Below are positions 6,502 to 11,489 of a stretch of 11,489 nt of DNA, in pieces. Source of the DNA: HyVt-337 sp964428895 (GTDB lineage Bacteria > Planctomycetota > Phycisphaerae > SM23-33). The stretch spans positions 1-11,489 of the forward strand of contig CAYRZU010000088.1 of NCBI GenBank assembly GCA_964428895.1. Reading direction: 5' to 3'. Positions within the stretch are counted from its first letter, which is position 1; the number at the start of each line of letters is the position of its first letter. The position numbers and the translations under genes were made by a program. Below the pieces are notes generated by a model. The model searched no databases. It was not told where the DNA came from and saw nothing but the letters and a program-made list of their open reading frames with translations.

Positions 6502-8067
6502 CTAGCGGTCGGACCCCGCCCGGGGCCGGGCCTGCCAGGTGCGGGTGTCGATGACGTCACCATTCAAGGCGATGGCTTTCATGGTGCAGGTATCGCCGTT
6601 GACGTCGAACAGCAGGTAGTGATGCCGGGCCGCGTAGGCTTTGGAATGGGGGTTACTGTGTTCCCAGCCGTCGTGACGGGCGTCCAATGTTCCGCCGGCG
6701 CCGCCGCAGATGATGGCCGTAACGCCGGAAGGCAGCTCGGTTCGCTCGTAGAAATGGTCGTGCCCGGCCACCATGGCCGTGCCGCCGTGCTTGGCCAGCA
6801 GCGGCATGAGAACGGCCTGCCCTTGGCGCGTCTTGGGATCGATGGGCTTGCCGTCATCGTCGAGGCTGCCCCATCGGTTGGACCCGTACGACGGGTAATG
6901 GCTGAACAGGAAGACGAACTTGGCGTTCGACTCGGCCAGGGCCGTTTCCAGCCAGGCGTGGTTGTCCGTGCCGGGGTTGTAGTCGGCCAGCCCATCGATT
7001 CCGATCAGCAACACCGGGCCGATCTGTTGGGCCCAGGTCAGCCCGCGGCCGCCGGGGGCGGCGGTGTAGAACAGGTCGTCCAGGATGGGCGAGTCCATCT
7101 CGTGGTTGCCCTCAACGGGGTAGAGGGGCACGGCGCTGAGAAGCTTCCGGGCCGGGCCGAGGAATTGGACGTCCCATTGGGGATCGTGTCGGCCGTCGTG
7201 GACCATGTCGCCGGTGAAGACCAGGAAGCTGGGCTGGTGCGTGGCGATATCGGTCGCCAGCGTGGGCCAGACGTCCGAGTCGGTCTGGACGTCCGAGGCC
7301 ACCACGAATCGCAGCGATCCGTCGGTCACGTCCGACCATCGCGGCGCGGGCTGCCAATCGGTAGCGCGAGTGACGCCGGCCAGCCTGGCCTCCATGCGGT
7401 ATTCGTAGGCGTCGACGCCCTGGCCGCGAGGGACCACGAACTCGTGCATCAGCCCGCGGCGGCTGACCAGGACAATCTCCTGGCCCCCACCGGTGGGACG
7501 GGCCCGCAGTACGGCCTCGGCGATCATGTTGGTCCGACAGGTTACGGAAAACCGCTCCGCGTTAAACGCGCCGAGTACCGGGCCGGTCTGGATCGCCAGG
7601 TCGTCGGTCGCCATCGGGACCAGCTTGGCCGACGTCGGCGGCAGGGGCAGGGGCTTGTCGCCGTCGTGCTTGAAGGTGTCGACGAAGACCAACTCGTTGC
7701 GGCCGGCCCGGAGGGCGGCCGGGCTCGTGCCGGGCACGACCCGATACCCCATCCGGTCGTAGGGCCGCCGAATCCGAACGCCGTTAAGGCTCATGGTCAC
7801 CGGCGAGTCATGCGCCACGTTAGCGTGCAAGTGGAGTTCGGCGATGCCGTCGATGCTATCGACGTCGAAGCTGATTGTGGAAATCAGCTCCGCGATCTGG
7901 TCGGGTCCGGTCAACGCCGGCGGCTGGTCGGCGAAGGTCTGTCCGCCGTCGATGCTGTACTGGAAGGTCTGGCCGGCTAGCAGGTCGGCCGGCAGGGGCG
8001 TGCACGCGATGGGGCCAAAGACAACCCCGGTCGTCAACATCAACACGGATAGAACAGATCGCTTCAT
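6502..8067 (-). CDS. Exported metallophosphoesterase with N-terminal beta domains (copy 2)
   Basis: A 521-residue protein. The start chosen is ATG 8065-8067, because it begins a clear signal peptide (MKRSVLSVLM then hydrophobic to Cys22) and matches the start of its neighbour. An upstream in-frame ATG near 8176 would run into the preceding gene. Residues 30-150 look like a beta-sandwich and 155-250 like the Fn3-type N-domain of purple acid phosphatases. From 254 the calcineurin-like phosphoesterase core shows SDVQ at 258-261 (the usual DxH is DxQ here), TGDMVHDG at 285-292, GNHE at 320-323, FSHYP at 388-392 and GHDHFYER at 435-442, so the main metal-binding motifs are present. Cys22 follows P-I-A, an imperfect lipobox, so lipoprotein or signal peptidase I processing are both possible. 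It probably acts in the periplasm or at the cell surface on a phosphomonoester or diester. It lies 55 bases after its paralogue. Confidence 0.87.
   Translation of the reverse strand: MKRSVLSVLMLTTGVVFGPIACTPLPADLLAGQTFQYSIDGGQTFADQPPALTGPDQIAELISTISFDVDSIDGIAELHLHANVAHDSPVTMSLNGVRIRRPYDRMGYRVVPGTSPAALRAGRNELVFVDTFKHDGDKPLPLPPTSAKLVPMATDDLAIQTGPVLGAFNAERFSVTCRTNMIAEAVLRARPTGGGQEIVLVSRRGLMHEFVVPRGQGVDAYEYRMEARLAGVTRATDWQPAPRWSDVTDGSLRFVVASDVQTDSDVWPTLATDIATHQPSFLVFTGDMVHDGRHDPQWDVQFLGPARKLLSAVPLYPVEGNHEMDSPILDDLFYTAAPGGRGLTWAQQIGPVLLIGIDGLADYNPGTDNHAWLETALAESNAKFVFLFSHYPSYGSNRWGSLDDDGKPIDPKTRQGQAVLMPLLAKHGGTAMVAGHDHFYERTELPSGVTAIICGGAGGTLDARHDGWEHSNPHSKAYAARHHYLLFDVNGDTCTMKAIALNGDVIDTRTWQARPRAGSDR
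8038..8067. repeat. 30-bp near-identical start region shared by the two phosphoesterase genes (copy A)
   Basis: These 30 bases, coding the first ten residues, match 9647-9676 with one silent difference (AAG versus AAA). The matched codons include ones unusual for this GC-rich DNA, such as TCT and CTA. Similarity falls off sharply at codon 11. Confidence 0.85.
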
Positions 8068-8122
8068 GGGGTCTTTCTCAATGATTGATGATTGCCGAGG
8101 ATGGTGTTGGGCGGCGGCCCAG

Positions 8123-9676
8123 TTACCGAGTGCGGGCCGACCAGACTCGCCGGTCCAGCTCCTCGCCGTTGTCGGCAATGACCTTCATGGTGCAGGTATC
8201 GCCGTCGACCTCGAAGACGGTGTAGTGATGGCGGGAGGCGAAGACTTTGGAGTGGGGGTTGTTGGTCTGCCACTCGTCCGGGCGGCCCCGCAGCCCCGCT
8301 CCGCCGCCGCCGGTGATGACGGTCGAGACGCCGGTAGGCAGTTCACTTCGCTCGTAGAAGTGGTCGTGCCCGACGATGAAGGCCGTGCCGTTGTACTTGG
8401 CCAGCAGAGGCATAAAGACGGTTTGGCCCTGGTAGGTCAGCTTGTCGTAGGGCTCACCGTCTTCGTTGACGGCGCCGGTCCGCCTGCTCGACCAGGCCGG
8501 GTAGTGGCTGAACAGAAAGACGAATTTGGCATCGGATTCGGCCAGCGTCTTTTCCAGCCAGGCGTGGTTGTCGGAGTCGGGCCAGAAGGGGTGATGGCCG
8601 ACGATGCCGATCAGCAGCACCTGGCCGATTTGCTGAGCCCAGTTCCACCCGCGGCCGTCGGGGCTGGCGGTGTAAAAGAGCTCCCGCATGACGGGCGCTT
8701 CCTGCTCATGGTTGCCGATCACGGGGTAGTAGGGGGTGGTGGCGAATAGCTCTTGGGCCGGGCCGAAATGCTCGGTGTCCCACTCCCAGTCGTTTCGGCC
8801 GGCCGAGACCATGTCGCCGACATAGACCATGAACTGCGGTTGCTCGGCGCCGATGGCCGCGGCGATCTGCGTCCACTTGTCGATATGGGTCCGTCCGTCG
8901 CCGACGACCACGAACCGTAGCGTGCCGTCAGTCGTGTCGGCCCAACTGGGCGCGGGTCGCCAGTCGGTGGTGCGGGTGACGTCGCCGATCGTGGCCTCGA
9001 GCCGATACTCATGACCCCCGGTGTGTGGGACCTTGAAGCGGTGCATCAGGCCGGGCGGGCTGGTCACGACAACTTCGGCGGCATCGGAATCGGGGTCGGT
9101 CGGTCGCGCGCGGAGCGTCACGTCGGACTTGATCGAGGTCCGAGCCGTCACGGTGAAGGTCGCCTCGTCGAAGACGCCCAGGACCGGGCCGGTCTGGAAG
9201 GCGAGGTCTTCGCGGGTCAGGCCATGGAGGGCGGCCTTCATGGGCGGGAAGGGGCGGTCTTCGTCGTGGTCGTTCAGTACGCCGTAGGAGATCGCCAGCA
9301 CGTTGCCGTCCGGCTTGAGCAGGCCCGGGTCGATGCCGGCAAAGCTCCGATAGCTCATGTCCGGCACGGGCCGGGCCAGCGGTGTGTCGTTGAGCTCTAA
9401 CCCCACCGCCATCCAGGCCGACAGGTTGAACACCAGCTCGAGCTCGACGATATCAGCGAGATCGTGGGCGTCGAATTGAATGCGGCTTTCGATGAAGGCC
9501 TGCTGCTTGGCCCCGACGACCGGGGGGGCCGCCGAGAAGGTCTTGCCGTCGTCGGCGCTATACTGCCAGGTCGCGCCGTCCAGCAGATTCCCCGGGCCCG
9601 GCTTGGCCGAGCACGACAGGGGCACACAGGCGACACAGGCCGCCACCATCAACACGGATAGAACAGATCGTTTCAT
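8123..9676 (-). CDS. Exported metallophosphoesterase with N-terminal beta domains (copy 1), coupled to dinB
   Basis: A 517-residue paralogue of the next gene, alike along the full length and most closely in the catalytic half. The signal peptide is MKRSVLSVLM followed by VAACVACVPLSC; Cys22 aligns with Cys22 of the paralogue. Beta-rich domains occupy about 30-250. The phosphoesterase core has GDGR at 259-262 (first metal motif, differing from the paralogue's SDVQ), VGDMVSAG at 286-293, GNHEQE at 321-326, FSHYP at 389-393 and GHDHFYER at 436-443. HxH and GNHE are intact, so it should be active. The ATG shares four bases with the dinB stop (ATGA at 9673-9676), and GGAGAG within the last dinB codons supplies the ribosome site, so translation is probably coupled. 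Why a polymerase would precede a secreted phosphoesterase is unclear. The substrate is unknown; purple-acid-phosphatase-like activity is the best guess. Confidence 0.88.
   Translation of the reverse strand: MKRSVLSVLMVAACVACVPLSCSAKPGPGNLLDGATWQYSADDGKTFSAAPPVVGAKQQAFIESRIQFDAHDLADIVELELVFNLSAWMAVGLELNDTPLARPVPDMSYRSFAGIDPGLLKPDGNVLAISYGVLNDHDEDRPFPPMKAALHGLTREDLAFQTGPVLGVFDEATFTVTARTSIKSDVTLRARPTDPDSDAAEVVVTSPPGLMHRFKVPHTGGHEYRLEATIGDVTRTTDWRPAPSWADTTDGTLRFVVVGDGRTHIDKWTQIAAAIGAEQPQFMVYVGDMVSAGRNDWEWDTEHFGPAQELFATTPYYPVIGNHEQEAPVMRELFYTASPDGRGWNWAQQIGQVLLIGIVGHHPFWPDSDNHAWLEKTLAESDAKFVFLFSHYPAWSSRRTGAVNEDGEPYDKLTYQGQTVFMPLLAKYNGTAFIVGHDHFYERSELPTGVSTVITGGGGAGLRGRPDEWQTNNPHSKVFASRHHYTVFEVDGDTCTMKVIADNGEELDRRVWSARTR
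9647..9676. repeat. 30-bp near-identical start region shared by the two phosphoesterase genes (copy B)
   Basis: The partner of 8038-8067, with 29 of 30 bases identical. The GAGA and CCCC bases just upstream of both start codons are also alike, which supports descent from one duplicated gene. Confidence 0.85.
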
Positions 9677-10842
9677 TGCGGGGTCTCTCCGCCGCCGCGA
9701 TGGACGGCATCATTGCCGAACCGGTCCACGATTCGGTCGACAGCCTCATCGATGCGGCGCTGCTTTACGCGGTCCTCGCCTTGGTCGAACAGCGATAGCT
9801 GCCCGGAGCCTCCGCTTAACTGCGAGGCCGTCACGCCGATTAGACGCAACGGGGCAAACTGCATTGTGGCCCAAGACTCGAGCAAGCCCTTGGCGGCCAG
9901 CCAGAGATTATCGGTCAAATCCGTCGCCTCGCCAAATGTTTGTGAGCGGGTCAGCGTGGTGAAGTCGGCCTCGCGGAGCTTCAGGGTGACGGTCCGGGCC
10001 TTGAGGCCCGCTCCCCGCAACCGACGAGCGACTTGCTCGGTCTGCTGCAGCAACACGCCCTTGAGCTCATCCAGCTCGTCCACATCCTGGGCGAACGTAA
10101 TCTCCTGGCCGATGCTCTTGGCGGCGCCGTCGGGGGTCACGGGCCGGTCGTCGATGCCGGCGGCCAACTGAATGAATTGGTCGGCCGCGGCGTGGCCGAA
10201 GCGGCGCCGCAGCAGGTCTTCCTCGGCCGACCGGAGCTGGCCGATGGTGCGGACACCCAGCCGCTCCAACTCCGCAGCCGCCCGCTTGCCCACCCCCCAC
10301 AGCTTGCCGACCGGCAGGGGGTCGAGTACGGCGTGGAGGGTCTTCTCGGTGATGATGGTCAGCCCGCCGGGCTTGTCGAGGTCGCTGGCGAGCTTGGCCA
10401 GGAACTTATTGGGGGCGATCCCCAGTGAGGCCGACAACCCCAACTCGCGGGCGATGGTGGTTTGGATGGTCCGGGCGATCCGGTGGGCGGGCCCGAGCAG
10501 CCGCTCGCAACCGGTGACATCGACAAAGGCTTCATCGATGCTCAAGGGCTCGACCAGCGGGCTGAAGCGGCCGAAGATTTCGAAAACGTCTCGGCTGACT
10601 TCGGCGTATCGGGCGTGGCGTGAGGGCAGCACGACCGCCTGCGGGCACTTCCGGACAGCCACCGCCATGGGCATGGCCGAGTGGCAGCCGAAAGCGCGGG
10701 CCTCGTAGCTGGCGGTGGCCACCACGCCGCGGCCGCTAGGGCTGCCGCCGACGAGCACGCACTTGCCGACCAGCTCGGGGTTGTCGAGCTTCTCGACGGC
10801 GGCGAAGAACTCGTCCATATCCACATGGATGATACGACGCAT
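9673..10842 (-). CDS. dinB: DNA polymerase IV (Y-family translesion polymerase)
   Basis: A 389-residue DinB of normal length. The start is set at ATG 10840-10842 because it gives the canonical MRRIIHVDMDEFFAAVE opening. An in-frame ATG at 10945-10947 would add 35 basic residues that are a translation of a palindromic spacer element and would overlap the tRNA promoter. Catalytic acidic residues are D8, D103 and E104 (SIDEAF), and F13 is the steric gate. Palm and fingers fill 1-165, a helix-hairpin-helix thumb lies near 175-210 (GKLWGVGKRAAAELERLG), and the little-finger domain runs from 240 to 345. QLSLF at 348-352 is a textbook beta-clamp motif. It copies across damaged template bases during DNA repair. 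No LexA-type box is visible in the leader. The usual SD is weak (GGTAAG). The tail overlaps the next gene by four bases. Confidence 0.96.
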   Translation of the reverse strand: MRRIIHVDMDEFFAAVEKLDNPELVGKCVLVGGSPSGRGVVATASYEARAFGCHSAMPMAVAVRKCPQAVVLPSRHARYAEVSRDVFEIFGRFSPLVEPLSIDEAFVDVTGCERLLGPAHRIARTIQTTIARELGLSASLGIAPNKFLAKLASDLDKPGGLTIITEKTLHAVLDPLPVGKLWGVGKRAAAELERLGVRTIGQLRSAEEDLLRRRFGHAAADQFIQLAAGIDDRPVTPDGAAKSIGQEITFAQDVDELDELKGVLLQQTEQVARRLRGAGLKARTVTLKLREADFTTLTRSQTFGEATDLTDNLWLAAKGLLESWATMQFAPLRLIGVTASQLSGGSGQLSLFDQGEDRVKQRRIDEAVDRIVDRFGNDAVHRGGGETPQ

Positions 10843-10855
10843 GGCGGGCAGCTTA

Positions 10856-10889
10856 CCGCGCGAGCGGCGAGCACGCCCGCTTCGCGCGG
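10856..10889. repeat. GC-rich imperfect hairpin in the dinB leader
   Basis: Bases 10856-10867 (CCGCGCGAGCGG) pair with 10877-10889 through a 12-bp stem carrying a single bulged T/A, around a nine-base loop. It lies 13 bases before the dinB start. It shares 10885-10889 with the next hairpin, so the two cannot form at once. The palindrome pair resembles a composite REP/BIME-like element. Confidence 0.55.
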
Positions 10890-10910
10890 CGGATTTCCTA
10901 ATCCGCCGCG
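10885..10910. repeat. Perfect 11-bp hairpin, REP-like palindrome in the dinB leader
   Basis: CGCGGCGGATT (10885-10895) pairs perfectly with AATCCGCCGCG (10900-10910) around the loop TCCT. No T-run follows on either strand, so a terminator is unlikely. I recall similar GCGGATT...AATCCGC palindromes as dispersed spacer elements in planctomycete-like genomes; only one copy is in this window. Confidence 0.6.
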
Positions 10911-10941
10911 TTGCTGGGGTCTTCAGCTTGGGCCGGGTCGA

Positions 10942-10969
10942 TTGCATACGGGTCTCAATTCGCTATCAT
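10942..10969 (+). promoter_or_regulatory. Sigma70-like promoter of the tRNA-Val gene
   Basis: TTGCAT (10942-10947) and TATCAT (10964-10969) are 16 bases apart. The -10 ends nine bases before the mature tRNA 5' end, the right distance for a short leader. The match is good for both hexamers, but the assignment is by eye. Confidence 0.5.
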
Positions 10970-10978
10970 GATGACCTC

Positions 10979-11052
10979 GGGCGTTTAGCTCAGTTGGCTA
11001 GAGCGCTTCCCTTACAAGGAAGAAGTCACTGGTTCGAGTCCAGTAACGCCCA
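10979..11052 (+). tRNA. tRNA-Val (anticodon UAC)
   Basis: A complete 74-base cloverleaf. The acceptor arms GGGCGTT (10979-10985) and AACGCCC (11045-11051) pair fully, with discriminator A at 11052 and no encoded CCA. The D arm is GCTCAGTTGGCTAGAGC. The anticodon stem CTTCC/GGAAG encloses the loop CTTACAA with anticodon TAC at 11013-11015, which reads GUA and related valine codons. The T arm is ACTGG TTCGAGT CCAGT. It is free-standing, facing the converging integrase gene whose end overlaps its 3' portion. Function appears intact despite its probable use as an integration site. Confidence 0.97.
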
Positions 11053-11489
11053 GTTTGCTCGTCGTTGTCTGAGCCGGTCACGTCTTGCCCAACCCCCGTG
11101 TTTGTGGTGGCTTCTGCTGCTTGGCTTTCGCCTACCCCACGGCCGCCTTCACTACCCGCCTTGTCAGCATTAGTCCCCGATATGCCCCGCTTGCACTGAT
11201 CCGTCACAAGCAGCGGTGCAAGCGCGCTGGCGTCCATGGTCCCGGTCGCCCGTTCGCGCTGGTCGCCCGAGCCATCCAGCGGCAGGTCCGGCAGGGCATC
11301 CAGAGCGCCCGCCACGTCGATCAGGCGCGGGTCGGTGTAGGTGTTCATCGTCAGGTCGATGGACGAATGCCGCATCGCCGCCTGCGCCGTTCGCGGGGCC
11401 ACGCCCGCCTTGCTCAGCATCGTCCCGAACGTATGCCGCATGGCATGCACATCGACCGTTCGGCCCCGGTCGTCCTTCTTGGGGATTCC
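10998..11489 (-). CDS. Tyrosine recombinase/integrase, C-terminal part, 5' end outside window
   Basis: About 163 residues are visible, open to the right edge. Before the catalytic core reads IPKKDDRGRTVDVHAMRHTF, with the H-x-x-R box (HAMR, Arg codon 11436-11438). The next motif histidine is in MRHSSIDLT (codon 11367-11369), and the tyrosine nucleophile is in MNTYTDP (codon 11337-11339). The N-terminal core-binding domain and first catalytic Arg lie outside. After LIDVAGALDALP, where the family fold ends, comes a hydrophilic tail of roughly 75 residues rich in Gly, Ser, Thr and acids. The last 18 residues (TGRYWTRTSDFFLVREAL) are the antisense reading of the tRNA-Val gene, with a TAG stop at 10998-11000 inside it. 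A GTG at 11448-11450 is not the true start, since it lies within the catalytic domain. It drives integration and excision of an element to the right. The catalytic style is one I associate with planctomycete integrases. Confidence 0.9.
   Translation of the reverse strand, partial: GIPKKDDRGRTVDVHAMRHTFGTMLSKAGVAPRTAQAAMRHSSIDLTMNTYTDPRLIDVAGALDALPDLPLDGSGDQRERATGTMDASALAPLLVTDQCKRGISGTNADKAGSEGGRGVGESQAAEATTNTGVGQDVTGSDNDEQTGRYWTRTSDFFLVREAL
11013..11052. other. Probable attachment site (att) of an integrated element, within the tRNA 3' half
   Basis: A tyrosine integrase gene abuts and enters the 3' part of an intact tRNA gene, the usual signature of tRNA-directed integration that restores the tRNA. 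The exact core cannot be set, because the second copy would be at the far end of the element, beyond the right edge. The range given runs from the anticodon to the 3' end, where such crossovers usually fall. Confidence 0.5.

Noticed and set aside
6268..7980. Long open frame on the plus strand (570 codons)
   Set aside because: Runs antisense over the end of the dehydrogenase and most of a phosphoesterase, both supported by catalytic motifs. The composition is that of a shadow.
8081..8094. Tandem ATGATTG x2
   Set aside because: Two 7-base copies only; no support for a function.
8068..8178. N-terminal extension of the second phosphoesterase by 37 codons
   Set aside because: It would overlap the preceding gene's end and hide the signal peptide; the MKRSVLSVLM start matches the paralogue.
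10885..10910. Intrinsic terminator
   Set aside because: The stem is strong but has no T-run on either strand and lies upstream, not downstream, of dinB.
10843..10947. 35-residue N-terminal extension of DinB
   Set aside because: The extra residues are a translation of palindromic spacer DNA, and the canonical DinB opening begins at 10842.
10843..10978. LexA/SOS box before dinB
   Set aside because: I found no CTG-N10-CAG or GAAC-N4-GTTC pattern in this gap.

Overview
This is a GC-rich bacterial segment with seven minus-strand protein genes in a tight row, then a plus-strand tRNA-Val gene and a tyrosine integrase gene cut by the right edge. Several things suggest a Planctomycetota-like organism (Phycisphaerae or a relative). 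They are the pairing of uroporphyrinogen-decarboxylase-family (URO-D) proteins with a Gfo/Idh/MocA dehydrogenase and a large glycoside-hydrolase-like protein, the style of the integrase C-terminus, and GC-rich palindromic spacer elements. This placement rests on recognition of gene style, not on a search, and Verrucomicrobiota or Lentisphaerota cannot be excluded.

Region 1 (1-6428, minus strand, transcribed right to left) holds a Gfo/Idh/MocA oxidoreductase, a URO-D-family protein with an HTDG motif, a 787-residue two-part protein resembling a glycoside hydrolase, a variant class I SAM methyltransferase, and a second URO-D-family protein with an HTCG motif that runs off the left edge. Gaps are 11 to 66 bases, so this is very likely one operon. 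None of the five has an export signal. The set suggests a cytoplasmic pathway that oxidises, cleaves and possibly demethylates an imported glycoside or methylated compound; the substrate is unknown.

Region 2 (6502-10842, minus strand) holds DNA polymerase IV (dinB) followed by two tandem paralogous exported metallophosphoesterases. The dinB stop codon and the first phosphoesterase start codon share four bases (ATGA). The two phosphoesterase genes begin with nearly the same 30 bases and then diverge. The dinB leader carries two overlapping GC-rich hairpins that cannot form together.

Region 3 (10979-11489) is a tRNA-Val(UAC) gene with a plausible promoter. The 3' end of a converging tyrosine integrase gene reads into the tRNA on the opposite strand. 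This is the usual layout of an integrated element whose attachment site is the tRNA, with the element extending beyond the right edge. The integrase's last residues are written in tRNA sequence, so its C-terminus may differ between integrated and excised states.

No stretch longer than 300 bases lacks a gene. I saw no CRISPR array, IS element or rRNA.
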